27,982 bases of DNA. It comes from M3007 sp046316495. GTDB lineage: Bacteria > Bacteroidota > Bacteroidia > Chitinophagales > Saprospiraceae. Position numbers and translations under genes: made by a program. A model generated the notes under the pieces. That model worked only from the letters and a program-made list of their open reading frames with translations. It ran no database searches and was not told the origin of the DNA. Below are positions 8,113-16,869 of this stretch, piece after piece; position 1 is the stretch's first letter, and every line of letters begins with the position of its first letter. The DNA is taken from positions 1 to 27,982 of the forward strand of contig JBKDAM010000058.1 of NCBI GenBank assembly GCA_046316495.1. Direction: 5' to 3'.

Positions 8113-10173
8113 CTATCGAATTAAAGTAATCTGCCCAAATTCACGTTTTATTGAACCACATACCAAAATTTCCGCCACATACAAATACACATCAGTTGGC
8201 GCATCCAGGCCACTCACTCGGCCATCCCAAGCGGTATTACCTTGGTACACTTCCTGCCCCCAGCGATTGTAGATAGTTAAAGCACGAACTTCAACGTTTT
8301 TTCCAAGAATCCTAAACAAATCATTGCTCCCATCACTATTGGGGGTAAACGCATTGGGTATAATCGCCGAACAATCAATAGGCAATACATTGATTGTCAC
8401 CGAAGCAGTGTCAATACAACCATTACTACCCACCACTTCTAACAGAAATGTAGTGGTACTATCTGGAGTAACAATGGGATTAGGGCAGTCCGTACAAGAA
8501 AGACCACTGGGGGGAGACCAGAGATAGGTACCTGCACCTAGCCCAAGTAATTCTACGGAGGCACCTGCCTCGATCGTAGTATCAGCTGGCTGCACAGATG
8601 CCTCTGGCGTAATTAATAAGTTAACTTGTATGGTATCAGATTGGGCACAATTCCCAAGTACTGCTGTTGCTACCAGAGTCGCAGAAGAATCGCCTTTGAA
8701 GAGTGTAATAGGGCTATTGGGGTCATCCACCAAATCAGATGGCACCCAAGTGACCAATCCATTTGTACTAGCTTCTAGTTGGACAGCTGTTCCTGAGCAG
8801 ACAGCCTGGTTTTCACCAGCCTCTAGCGACAAAGTTGTCAAGGAAACCTGTATCGTATCTGTACCCAGACCGCAACCTGCAGTAGAGACGGTCACGGAAT
8901 ATTGGCCCGGAGCAGAAACTTGGATTGTATCGCTCACAGCGCCATTTGACCAACTGTAGGTGGCATTCTGAAATCCCGTAGACAACGAGATAGTCTGATT
9001 GTCACAAATTGTGATGTCCTCTCCAAGGTCTACATTTAGGGTGCTGGTGGCTTCATCATTTCGGAAAAAAGCATTATCGAAATTTGGAAGGCCCAAGAAG
9101 AACAGATCATCTGACTGAAACTTGAATAGACGCCTATTTAAGGATGGAAATGCATTGGGGCAAAAGATGACAGACAAATAAGAACTTGTACCATCTGATT
9201 CAACCACATAAATATTTCCATCGGGCGCCAACTGCATTTGCCCAAATATTGTTTGAAATGGAGGGGGCTCTGCGAAAATAGTAGCACTACCAATAATGTC
9301 TACAGCTGCCAAGTTGAAATATCCGAAGGCTGAATTATTGTTAGTAAAAAAAAGCCGCTTGCTGTCAGGCGAAAACTCATAGTACAAAAAGGCATTACCG
9401 AGAGTATATCCAGCATCTGTAATGACTCCTGTCTGGTTATCGAAAGGAAAAATTCCAGTGGAACTACAAATCCACCGTCCATTGGGTGAGCCTTTAATTA
9501 TCCCGGATGAACCTGGTATACTATAGGTCGTCGGGCTTCCCACCCCAGCTGAGGTGATTGGGAAAACACTCATCCCAATATTCGAATTATGAGCTATGAT
9601 CCAATAATCAATCCCATTTTGATGACGGACAGTACAAAGACCCTCAAAGGAGGGCACAAGAATCATGCCCTGATAATCAACTACACCACCTAAACCGCCA
9701 TTTTGCGCCATATCGATTTCAAAATAAGAAAGACCTCTTCCTTGAGGCTGTCCTGGTACGCTTCCTCCTACATCAAATTCAACCTCCTCCATGGTGAACA
9801 AATAGTATCTCCCAACCATACCTGGTTTGGGAACGATCACCGACGATTGAGCGGCGCTGAAGCCCCCACCCTCTGCATTACCCATGTCGTACATTACTTC
9901 ATGGTTCCGGTTCCAAATTTTCCCACTGGATTGTCCACTTAGTACAGGATCTCTGCCCCCACCGTTCGAGTAAAACAAAAGGTTGCCATCGGAATCTGAA
10001 ATGGTAGCGGAACCTTCCACGGTAAACATCGAACTTGGGGTGCTTATCACAGGTGAACCAGAACTGAAGTCAAGTGCTGCTCCAATACCAAAATGCCAAT
10101 TATTTCCTTCCTTTTGGGAAAAAACTACGTCAAATGGCAGTAAAAAAATTAAAAGTATAATGAATAATCTCAT
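8113..10173 (-). CDS. Propeller-type secreted protein with T9SS type B sorting domain
   Basis: A 686-residue exported protein. The ATG at 10173 is preferred over an in-frame TTG at 10191, because it starts the signal peptide MRLFIILLIFLLPFDVVFSQ and lies 7 bases after the upstream stop rather than overlapping it. Residues ~20-385 form a likely beta-propeller that starts with the NNWHFGIGAALDFSSG motif common in Bacteroidota gliding-associated proteins, with blade-like stretches (GNLLFYSNGG, YYEFSPDSKRLFFTNN, QLAPDGNIYVVE). Then come Ig/PKD-like modules: YSWSNGAVSDTIQVSAPGQY, a VTWVPSDLVDDPNSP unit, and the paired-Cys unit LSCTDCPNP at C560/C563. The T9SS type B domain covers ~592-686 (IPNAFTPNSDGSNDLF, YNRWGQEVYQ, AWDGRVSG). 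It is the second gene of an operon with 10181-12430. Function beyond surface or secreted localisation is unknown. Confidence 0.9.
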   Translation of the reverse strand: MRLFIILLIFLLPFDVVFSQKEGNNWHFGIGAALDFSSGSPVISTPSSMFTVEGSATISDSDGNLLFYSNGGGRDPVLSGQSSGKIWNRNHEVMYDMGNAEGGGFSAAQSSVIVPKPGMVGRYYLFTMEEVEFDVGGSVPGQPQGRGLSYFEIDMAQNGGLGGVVDYQGMILVPSFEGLCTVRHQNGIDYWIIAHNSNIGMSVFPITSAGVGSPTTYSIPGSSGIIKGSPNGRWICSSTGIFPFDNQTGVITDAGYTLGNAFLYYEFSPDSKRLFFTNNNSAFGYFNLAAVDIIGSATIFAEPPPFQTIFGQMQLAPDGNIYVVESDGTSSYLSVIFCPNAFPSLNRRLFKFQSDDLFFLGLPNFDNAFFRNDEATSTLNVDLGEDITICDNQTISLSTGFQNATYSWSNGAVSDTIQVSAPGQYSVTVSTAGCGLGTDTIQVSLTTLSLEAGENQAVCSGTAVQLEASTNGLVTWVPSDLVDDPNSPITLFKGDSSATLVATAVLGNCAQSDTIQVNLLITPEASVQPADTTIEAGASVELLGLGAGTYLWSPPSGLSCTDCPNPIVTPDSTTTFLLEVVGSNGCIDTASVTINVLPIDCSAIIPNAFTPNSDGSNDLFRILGKNVEVRALTIYNRWGQEVYQGNTAWDGRVSGLDAPTDVYLYVAEILVCGSIKREFGQITLIR

Positions 10174-10180
10174 AATTATA

Positions 10181-12430
10181 TCAACGAACAAGGGTTACAT
10201 CGCCAATTTTTCGAATTATTTCGTCACAGGCGTTCATCTCCACCTGATATACGTACACACCTGGGCTGGCCGGTCGGCCACGAAACTGACCGTCCCAATA
10301 CTCCGCCGGATCTTGCGTTTGAAACACTAACTCCCCCCAACGTGAGTAAACTTGGAGAAGAAAACCCTCAGACTGAATTTCGGTACCGTAAACCTTAAAA
10401 AGCTCATTACCTGAACTTGAATCTTCACTCGGAGCAAAAACAGTTGGGACATAGACTAGACATGGCTTTTTGACATTTATGAACACCGTATCCTTCCCTT
10501 CACACCCCTCAGAATTAATTCCAGTAACCACGTAAACAGAATTCTCGTCCGCAATCAAACTTGGATTCGAACAGGCAGAACAACTAAGACCCGTGCTTGG
10601 CTCCCACTCGTACGAAACTGCTCCAAAAGCGCTTAACAATAAACCACTCCCCTGCGGTACTAAGGTATCTTGAAATTCCGCTTGAACAATTGGAGGAGCA
10701 AGAACTGTCAAAGAGACAGAGGCGGTATCAGAACAATCTCCCGTGGTAACGATTACATAAACAACGGTTGAGCTGTCTGGAGCAGTCAGCAATTCGTTTG
10801 TTTCCGATAGTGGGATGCCTGATGGACCCATCCAAGTATACCTACTTCCACCAGAGGCAGTTAATAAGATATTTGAGCCAAGACAGAAAGCGGTATCGGA
10901 AGAAACCGAAATTAGTGGAATAGTACCGCCTGAACGAACTAAAATTGTATCCCTTATCAACCCACATTCATTAATTATCTGAATGGAATACTCACCTGGT
11001 TCAGTCACTGTGATGGAGGGGCTAACCTCCCCAGTGTTCCATAGATAACTGCCCGGTATGGTATATTCCGGCCGGAGTTCGATACTCCCACCCACACAGA
11101 TGAAGGTATCTCGTGGAAGAAAATTCGTTTCCTCGAAACTTTTACAGGAAACAGTTTCAACCAGCTGCACCTCCGACATAAAGTCATTAATTAATTGTTT
11201 TACAGTATTTTGTGTAAGACCAATCGGATAATCAAGTAGCATTGGCACATCAATTATTGGTAATTGGTCTAGTTGAACAGACTTTCGACAGCAAGAGTAG
11301 CGTGGATTGGCCTTGCTAATGAACGCCCGCTGAGCCGTCCCTGTAGTACTGGAGTCTGTCAACCCGCAAAAAATCGCTTCGCCGCCTCTGAAAATGGCCG
11401 AAAACCCAAAATCCTGCAGGTCAGATCCAAAAGCAATACCCCCAATTAATTGAATATCACTTGAAAAGGTGGCTAAAATAAGATCACCATCCACAGGGGG
11501 AAATAGCACCGGATTGCTAACAGCTGCCAAAGCTATGGTATCATTTCCAAGCCAACCTAACCCAATGGGTGCCATTCCTTGAGAATTAGTAACAGTGGTC
11601 TGACTGATAATCATCCCGTTGAAATGTAGACGCGTAAGATTTATTTGGCCACTAATTAAGGTATCAGAAACATAGGTGGCCAACAAGAGCTCATCATTGC
11701 CAAGGTAAATCCCATCCAGTATATTTTCATAAACCGAGGTGCGATCATACTCTTTTGACCACAGGATATCACCGTTCTCATCGCATCGAACAATTAGCAC
11801 ACCCCTGTCCGCGAAGTCATACGTATCTCCCAATAGAAAAAAGCCACCTGTCGGAATTGGCACAACCTTGTTGAAAACAAGTAACTCGGGGACATCATAC
11901 ATTTTTTCCCATACTACTTGGCCAGAGGCTGCAAAGCGCACCACCAAAATGCGTTGAATAATGTCTGACGATAACCGGCTCATGCCTACCGCAATCGCGC
12001 CACCATCCTGCGTTTTCCGAGCATCAAACCAGTCATCTTGATCCTCTGGTGCTCCCCAGACTACCTCGTTCTTAAAACTCCCATCTGATCCAAGGTGGAG
12101 TACCGAGGCGTCGAAATACTGATTAATGTCGACGTTATTGTTAAAAAAAAGCAAATCACCATTACCCAAGGTAACAATTGCCCTGGGGTCTCTTCTATAT
12201 CCAGTACTTTTAGTCCATATAATATTTCCTAGTGCATCAAATCTCGAAATTAAGGCGCTAATAGAATTACCAGTCCGGGTAGAACCAGCGGCAATCCAAC
12301 CATTATCTGGATATTCCTCCAAGACTAAATAGTTAAGTAAGTCGTTTCCTCGGGTAAATACCTTAGTAAAGGGTTGGGCTTGCATCCAAACTTGATTTAC
12401 TAAAAACACAATAACAAGAAAATACTTCAT
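10181..12430 (-). CDS. Propeller-type secreted protein with T9SS type B sorting domain
   Basis: A 749-residue exported protein with signal peptide MKYFLVIVFLVNQVWMQAQ. Residues ~20-370 carry repeated blade-like segments of the kind W-x-A-x-G-S-T-x-x-G... D-x-x-G-x-x-x-W-x-K (NGWIAAGSTRTGN, DALGNIIWTKS, DGGAIAVGMSR, ENGDILWSKEYD), which resemble the delta-60/PQQ-like propellers of Bacteroidota. A Cys pair (YSCCRKS) marks a linker. Then follow Ig/PKD-like modules, including SYLWNTGEVSPSITVTEPGEY and the paired-Cys unit LSCSACSNP (C617/C620). The T9SS type B domain is at ~657-749 (VYVPTVFAPSEDSSSGNELF, YSRWGELVFQ, YWDGQFRGRP); its FTPNGDG-like motif is atypical (FAPSEDSSSGNE). The next gene starts 7 bases downstream and shares its architecture, so the pair probably arose by duplication and is co-expressed. 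Role unknown. Confidence 0.9.
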   Translation of the reverse strand: MKYFLVIVFLVNQVWMQAQPFTKVFTRGNDLLNYLVLEEYPDNGWIAAGSTRTGNSISALISRFDALGNIIWTKSTGYRRDPRAIVTLGNGDLLFFNNNVDINQYFDASVLHLGSDGSFKNEVVWGAPEDQDDWFDARKTQDGGAIAVGMSRLSSDIIQRILVVRFAASGQVVWEKMYDVPELLVFNKVVPIPTGGFFLLGDTYDFADRGVLIVRCDENGDILWSKEYDRTSVYENILDGIYLGNDELLLATYVSDTLISGQINLTRLHFNGMIISQTTVTNSQGMAPIGLGWLGNDTIALAAVSNPVLFPPVDGDLILATFSSDIQLIGGIAFGSDLQDFGFSAIFRGGEAIFCGLTDSSTTGTAQRAFISKANPRYSCCRKSVQLDQLPIIDVPMLLDYPIGLTQNTVKQLINDFMSEVQLVETVSCKSFEETNFLPRDTFICVGGSIELRPEYTIPGSYLWNTGEVSPSITVTEPGEYSIQIINECGLIRDTILVRSGGTIPLISVSSDTAFCLGSNILLTASGGSRYTWMGPSGIPLSETNELLTAPDSSTVVYVIVTTGDCSDTASVSLTVLAPPIVQAEFQDTLVPQGSGLLLSAFGAVSYEWEPSTGLSCSACSNPSLIADENSVYVVTGINSEGCEGKDTVFINVKKPCLVYVPTVFAPSEDSSSGNELFKVYGTEIQSEGFLLQVYSRWGELVFQTQDPAEYWDGQFRGRPASPGVYVYQVEMNACDEIIRKIGDVTLVR

Positions 12431-12837
12431 ACGTAGTGCTATTTTTTTAACAAGGAAACTGCTCGATTATTGATAGGTGTGATGTTGCTTTCGAGAGAGC
12501 TTACTGAAAAAAGATTTTGATTGTTCAATAACGAAATAATCCTGTAACCAACTAGTAACAACCTAATTTGACCGATCTCTAGATTTCCAATTTTGTAAAA
12601 ACAGTAGAGACGAACAAATTCATTACCAAGCTCTTATCATAAATGAGACTTGTTTTGAAAAAACACAATCTCCGTCTTTGAACAACTTGTTCGGTAACCA
12701 TCTACAACAATAGATTGAACATTAGAAAAAATGAGCCCCGTTTCAAAATACCTAAGAAGATAACACCCACACCACAGGGGAGAAAATCAATTCACAACGT
12801 AGCAGATAACGAGCTTTCAACAATTAGTTATTAGATG
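12431..12837. other. 407-base gene-free spacer
   Basis: AT-rich spacer between the CIA30-family gene and the propeller operon, expected to hold the operon promoter. I saw no TAnnTTTG box on the minus strand and no clear hairpin. A 40-codon minus-strand reading frame (starting MVTEQVVQRRRL) is present but has no support. Confidence 0.5.
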
Positions 12838-13398
12838 TCAGGACCGAATAAATTCAATGTAATCTATCTCAAGTGAAAATGGCCCCTCTTTCTTTTCGGT
12901 CGTGATAATTCCCAGCCGAACAATCTGCTGTGAAGTGGATGACTTCAGCTTGTTACCCGTCGGTCGACCAATTTGGTATTCTTTAAAATCGTCAAAATAA
13001 ATCGTCGTCTCTACCCAAGGTTGCTCTGTCTCATTCAATAAGTCGCCTTTGTAGTTGGGCAAAGTCCAGTTCTGACTATTTTCAAGTGTGAATGCGAATT
13101 TTTGATTAGACGACCTATACCGAATTTTCACCCCCACATATTCAGATAAATCGAACCTGCCAAACCTTGACCGAATGGAAGAAAAACCGCCGTAATTGTC
13201 CAAGGAAATATTCCCAGTTAACTTGAGCGTGTGCTCTGTATACTCTAGTCTTGATTCAGTCACTCCGCCCATGACGTTGTCCGTAAGCAATACCCAATCT
13301 CTAATTTGTTCGGGTGCACTACCAAAATCAATGCGAGGATCCATTGGAGGGGTGTTTAATAAAGAGAGCATCATCAATAATGATAGCGCAAATTTCAT
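12838..13398 (-). CDS. CIA30 family protein (complex I intermediate-associated protein 30 domain)
   Basis: A 186-residue protein of the CIA30/NDUFAF1-like family, which has a galactose-binding-like beta-sandwich. Diagnostic features are the DNVMGGVTES motif near residues 40-49, the NYGGFSSIRSR motif near 68-78, and the late IDYIEFIRS ending. The first ~16 residues are hydrophobic (MKFALSLLMMLSLLN) and may be a signal or anchor; if so, the protein works outside the cytosol. In mitochondria CIA30 helps assemble respiratory complex I, but bacterial members have no established role and this gene is not beside complex I genes. It stands alone, with 254 bases to the DoxX gene upstream. A perfect -7 box lies 43 bases before its start. 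Confidence 0.82.
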   Translation of the reverse strand: MKFALSLLMMLSLLNTPPMDPRIDFGSAPEQIRDWVLLTDNVMGGVTESRLEYTEHTLKLTGNISLDNYGGFSSIRSRFGRFDLSEYVGVKIRYRSSNQKFAFTLENSQNWTLPNYKGDLLNETEQPWVETTIYFDDFKEYQIGRPTGNKLKSSTSQQIVRLGIITTEKKEGPFSLEIDYIEFIRS

Positions 13399-13440
13399 GA
13401 ATAATGTCGTTTTTTAAAAGCTAAAACCTTCTTTGCGTTC

Positions 13441-13448
13441 CAAACGTA
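13441..13448 (-). promoter_or_regulatory. -7 promoter box of the CIA30-family gene
   Basis: On the minus strand TACGTTTG is an exact match to the Bacteroidota consensus TAnnTTTG, in a true intergenic region 43 bases before the ATG at 13398. The -33 element is not obvious. Confidence 0.45.
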
Positions 13449-13651
13449 TGCAGTTTAGATAGTGCAGATTAATGACACCTCCAAATCTCCATTCAGATGG
13501 GAGCATGATAACAAATCTGCTACCGGTAAGGATGCAATACCCGAATTCAAACCACAAAATAGCCCATTTGTTTAGGCAACTACCAGGAGGAGTTAAAAGT
13601 TTTTTTGCCAGAAAATTGCAAAACGATCATTTTAAAGTGAGTATAAACACT

Positions 13652-14077
13652 TTATCCCTTAAAAAAACGTCCATCCAAGGAATACTCCCCAGGCCCCGTA
13701 AATAACAACGTTCCATAACACATCAAGTACAGGATAGCATGCTCCCTATCTGCCAAAGTGTCCTCGCTGTGAATATGGAAAACGATAACGACCATTAAAA
13801 TAATTAGTGGAATTAAAGCCAACCTTGAAAATAGACCAAGCAGTAGTAATAGGGTGCAAAATAATTCTGCAAATACCGTAAGTGAATAGGAAACAGTTGC
13901 CCCTACACAAAAGGGATCTGGCCAATCCAAACTGCCCTCTGAAAAATTAGTAAACTTTGGCCATCCATGAAGGAGCATCAGCGCACAGCCAATTCTAAGC
14001 AATAACAAGCCAGTATCCATTGACCACGCTTCTACAGACCATAATTTCTTCATTAGGCTTTTAATTTTTGAGTCCAT
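13652..14077 (-). CDS. DoxX family membrane protein
   Basis: A 141-residue integral membrane protein with four predicted transmembrane stretches: ~20-38 (GLLLLRIGCALMLLHGW), ~63-83 (SYSLTVFAELFCTLLLLLG), ~87-103 (LALIPLIILMVVIVFHI) and ~113-128 (AILYLMCYGTLLFTG). The R-I-G-x-x-x-L-x-H-G-W/P-K-F pattern in helix 1 and the FAEL-x-C-x-x-L-L-x-x-G-L-F-x-R-L pattern in helices 2-3 are typical of DoxX. The C-terminus YSLDGRFFKG matches the YSLD ending common in the family. The name comes from a thiosulfate:quinone oxidoreductase subunit, but most bacterial members are of unknown function or linked to redox stress. Single gene, with long spacers on both sides. Confidence 0.88.
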   Translation of the reverse strand: MDSKIKSLMKKLWSVEAWSMDTGLLLLRIGCALMLLHGWPKFTNFSEGSLDWPDPFCVGATVSYSLTVFAELFCTLLLLLGLFSRLALIPLIILMVVIVFHIHSEDTLADREHAILYLMCYGTLLFTGPGEYSLDGRFFKG

Positions 14078-14381
14078 CGTTTTGTAATTTTTTAATTATG
14101 CTTACTCTAATCGGTTTTCAGCTTCCCCGCTTGTTTAGCTTCATAAATGGTACATTTTAGCGTCTCTTAAATTAGACATTTTAGCTTCACACAGTATATG
14201 GTTAACCTTACTCTGCTGATCTCGGGGTTTTTCTGTTTATTGGCCCTAAAAGTCCTATTACGGCTCCGTAAACTATTTTTCGCTTAGACATTTTAAAACC
14301 ACTAACCAAGTTATTAAATCTAACTTGAAACAAAAATATAAACACACCCCGAAACATAGGCATCTTGTCCTCTATTTTGTT
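14078..14381. other. 304-base spacer with short direct repeats
   Basis: Non-coding spacer between the FISUMP and DoxX genes. It has three close copies of ACATTTTA (about 14151, 14177 and 14290), two of them extended to ACATTTTAGC, and a short perfect palindrome TTACGGCTCCGTAA at about 14257-14270. It probably includes the DoxX promoter and the end of the FISUMP transcript; no box could be assigned. Confidence 0.4.
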
Positions 14382-15410
14382 TTATTGTTTAATTATCCTA
14401 GCAACACCCCAGGTAGTTGTCGGCAATCGAAGGAAATACATACCATTTGGCAGTTCCGCTATAGAAATTATAGAATTCTCCGAGCCAAACTTTCCACTTA
14501 GTATCACCTGACCGGTCAAGTCCGTAAGAACGTATTCTACTCCATCCAGCGATTGATTCGTTTGGATTTGGATATAATCCTGGGCAGGATTCGGAAGTAC
14601 GGTAAAGGAGGGGAGCTTATTGTCCTTAACACTCGAGGCACCTAAATCAGAAACACATCGTATGCAACAGCCATATTTGGCAAAATAGGCATTCCGAACG
14701 GCATAATCCTGAGGGTAAGCAAGCTCCAAAAAAAATCCCATACCTGGACCCACTTGGGTAGATAGCCAATAGCTAGCCGCTGCATCTTTGCTAATAGAGA
14801 ACAATCCAGCATCATTTCGTCCCCCGTTAGGAATGGCAGAAAAACCAGAAAGATTCGTGGCGTTGGTATTGGGCGAACGCCAGTACGTCAGTCCCGAACT
14901 TTTCAAAGCGCCCCCGGCCGTGTTGGGCATATTGCCGGGTTGCTGGGGATTCGCATTGGGATCAAGAAAGAAAATAAGCTGATAGAGATCCGTCAAGGAA
15001 GGCACACGCCACCCATTTGGACACGGATTTCGAGCGTCGGATGCAGCATAAAAATTATACAATTTCCCATAAGGACAATCATTTTCAGGATTGTTTTGAT
15101 AGGAACACAAACCTGGCCCTGTCATACTGCTCCAATCCGCTGATTCGCTCACATTCGGGATCAAGTCTCCGTTCTGGAAACGAGTCACTTTTAGATTTTC
15201 TGCAAACCAAACGAGGTCATCAATGATTACTGTTTTGTAGGAATTTCCATCAAAATCAGTGATCTGCCCGTAGGTTAATTCGGGGTTGTGTATGTTGGGC
15301 ACACCACATGTGTGGTCAGACGACTGGCCAAATGCTGATAAAAAGCTCATTGACCATAAAGCGAAAAGCAATAGGGTGAAAAAAATTGAATGTTTAACGA
15401 AAGGGTTCAT
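14382..15410 (-). CDS. FISUMP-domain secreted protein with T9SS type A sorting domain
   Basis: A 342-residue exported protein. The ATG at 15410 begins the signal peptide MNPFVKHSIFF...SAFGQ; an ATG four codons earlier (15422) is equally possible. The middle of the protein is a FISUMP (Fibrobacter succinogenes major paralogous) domain: YGQITDFDGNSYKTV, WFAENLKVTRFQNGD, YGKLYNFYAA, CPNGWRVPSLTDL, and later SGFSAIPNGGR and YWLST. Four or more Cys suggest disulfides. The C-terminus is a T9SS type A domain: LPNPAQDYIQIQ, YVLTDLTGQVILSGK, ISIAELPNGMYFLRL and a final RIIKQ. This implies export by T9SS and surface attachment or release. Neighbours are unrelated and widely spaced, so it is a single transcription unit. 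FISUMP domains have no known biochemical activity. Confidence 0.88.
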   Translation of the reverse strand: MNPFVKHSIFFTLLLFALWSMSFLSAFGQSSDHTCGVPNIHNPELTYGQITDFDGNSYKTVIIDDLVWFAENLKVTRFQNGDLIPNVSESADWSSMTGPGLCSYQNNPENDCPYGKLYNFYAASDARNPCPNGWRVPSLTDLYQLIFFLDPNANPQQPGNMPNTAGGALKSSGLTYWRSPNTNATNLSGFSAIPNGGRNDAGLFSISKDAAASYWLSTQVGPGMGFFLELAYPQDYAVRNAYFAKYGCCIRCVSDLGASSVKDNKLPSFTVLPNPAQDYIQIQTNQSLDGVEYVLTDLTGQVILSGKFGSENSIISIAELPNGMYFLRLPTTTWGVARIIKQ

Positions 15411-15505
15411 AACGTTGTGCATGGAATAGAAAAATTAGTGATTGGTACACTTCAGGAAGGTATATTCAGCTTTCTAATCTGCCGCTGTGCATTTCGAATC
15501 GGAAC

Positions 15506-16099
15506 TTAGTGTAGCTTTTTATCTGTTTTACCCAAAAAGTAAGCCAGATCCAGCCATTTTTCTCGTTGTTTTGCGGAGGACAATTTAACCGAACCAAAAT
15601 AGGTCGTTTTGATTGGTTTTACCCCAGTGAACCCCAAAATTCCTTGTCGAATGATCTTTCCTCCCGGATCACCCATTATCCATTTGTAATACCAAGGCGG
15701 CGCATCCATGGTGGCGATGATTCTTGCAGATTTCCCTTTGAGCAACTTATCCCAGCTGACCAATTTTCCTAAACGCTCATGGTATTTGAATGCGAAACCC
15801 GGTGAAAATACCATTTCAAAAAATAACCTTAAAAGTGCAGGTAACCCTGCCCACCAAGTTGGGTAAACGAAAAGTAAGTGATCAGACCAACTGATTAAAT
15901 GCTGGGCATTAAGAACATCCCCAACCGGCTCATATTTTTGATCGTGTCCGTAACGCAAGTATTCCTCCATGTTCAAGTCCCTCAAATTAAGTAATTTCAA
16001 TTCATTCCCTGCATCAATCGCTCCTTTCCTGTAAGATTCTGCTAAAGCAGTACACAAACTATTTTCTCTATTGTGGCAATCGATTACGAGTATTTTCAT
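15506..16099 (-). CDS. NAD(P)H-dependent oxidoreductase, flavodoxin-like fold (MdaB/NQO1-like)
   Basis: A 197-residue cytosolic flavoprotein. The N-terminus MKILVIDCHNRENSLCTALAESYRKGA fits the phosphate-binding loop of flavodoxin-fold quinone reductases. The motif YPTWWAGLPALLRLFFEMVF followed by SPGFAFKY (about residues 79-106) is the family signature, and the MDAPPWYY...GDPGGKIIRQGILGFTGVKP segment matches the second half of the fold. Family members use NAD(P)H and FMN/FAD to reduce quinones or related electrophiles. The start MKIL at 16099 is the only reasonable one. It stands alone: the FISUMP gene begins 95 bases downstream. A copy of the repeated 20-base motif lies 114 bases upstream of its start. 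Confidence 0.9.
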   Translation of the reverse strand: MKILVIDCHNRENSLCTALAESYRKGAIDAGNELKLLNLRDLNMEEYLRYGHDQKYEPVGDVLNAQHLISWSDHLLFVYPTWWAGLPALLRLFFEMVFSPGFAFKYHERLGKLVSWDKLLKGKSARIIATMDAPPWYYKWIMGDPGGKIIRQGILGFTGVKPIKTTYFGSVKLSSAKQREKWLDLAYFLGKTDKKLH

Positions 16100-16212
16100 A
16101 AGCAGTATAAAAATTTAACTTTTTCGAGCCTACTGTTCTAATTAGTATGCTAAGCAAAACGTTTGTTACGTGAATAAAGCGCTAATTTCATAGGTCCGCT
16201 AAAATAACTATT

Positions 16213-16232
16213 GAACAAATGTTAAGAAATCA
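16213..16232 (-). promoter_or_regulatory. repeated 20-base motif, copy 1
   Basis: GAACAAATGTTAAGAAATCA on the plus strand; the preceding base T is shared too, so the exact match to copy 3 at 27688-27708 is 21 bases. The core TGAACA-AA-TGTTAA is a dyad with one mismatch, which fits a dimeric regulator. The motif lies 114 bases upstream of the flavodoxin-fold oxidoreductase start. Unlike the other two copies, no -7-like box lies 22 bases downstream. Confidence 0.5.
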
Positions 16233-16377
16233 ATCTTACCTCTGTTTTCATGTCTTTACCGGAGCGAACAAGCTTATTCATTCAAATGCAAATCGCCGGT
16301 CAGTAGGCAAAAGTCCTTCAAAGTACCCGTTTTTTGGACTTAGGCTGTGTTACTCAGCCATTTTAGCAGTAACATAA

Positions 16378-16790
16378 TTATTCGTTTGCAGCAAGACCAA
16401 AATAGAAAGCAAAAAGCGACTTCAACACTTGCTTAAACCAACCTTCTGACCAATTTTGGACCTGCTCTACTTGATGGGAACTAAAGTAGAGGGCAGCTAC
16501 AAAAATCTTTGACTCTGCATAAGTTAATCTGTGCCTTAATTACAGTAATCCTTCATGTGCTACCCTGGTGATCAATCCTCGGCCCATTCATTCTAAGCAA
16601 ACTTGAACATTAGACGGCAATCTGTGTCAACAACCCTTCGAACAGTTGATGTTGTTTACTTTTCAAGTGCTCCATCCATTCTGCTGGAAATTGACCAAAT
16701 TAAATTCCTGTGATCATTGTAGAGCAGCTCATCAAATGGCTCGATCTTGAACACGCTTTTGAGGTAGATGGGACTTCCAAACAATCTTAA
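16378..16790 (-). pseudogene. decayed coding fragments of unknown family
   Basis: Three stop-bounded minus-strand stretches look like protein rather than random sequence. Fragment A (16790-16656, 44 residues) contains GSPIYLKSVFKIEPFDELL then YNDHRNLIW. Fragment B (16699-16610, 29 residues), in another frame and overlapping A, reads FGQFPAEWMEHLKSKQHQL then FEGLLTQIAV and a stop. Fragment C (16539-16378, 53 residues) reads AESKIFVAALYFSSHQVEQV then QNWSEGWFKQVLKSLFAFYF. A single frameshift would join A to B into one continuous C-terminus. No start codon or family could be assigned. Either one or two genes decayed here, or some of this is chance. Confidence 0.35.
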
Positions 16791-16869
16791 TTAGACACCT
16801 CTGAATTTGAAAATTCAAGCCCATCCTAAATGGAGGCTTTGTTATTAAAGTAAGTAGCTGAAATTCATT

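Larger units (their letters stand above)
16100..16869. other. 770-base spacer, gene-poor with decayed coding fragments
   Basis: The longest spacer in the window. Its left part holds the upstream region of the NAD(P)H oxidoreductase gene and one exact copy of the 20-base motif (16213-16232). Its middle and right parts hold minus-strand reading fragments described separately. No transposase, tRNA or strong hairpin was seen. Confidence 0.5.

Noticed and set aside
13472..13705. 77-codon plus-strand frame between the CIA30 and DoxX genes
   Set aside because: Runs into the antisense of the DoxX gene, no family, no promoter box; composition not protein-like.
14257..14270. Palindrome TTACGGCTCCGTAA as a terminator
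   Set aside because: The stem is only 5-6 pairs with a tiny loop, and no T-run follows on the minus strand where the genes are; on the plus strand no gene ends here.
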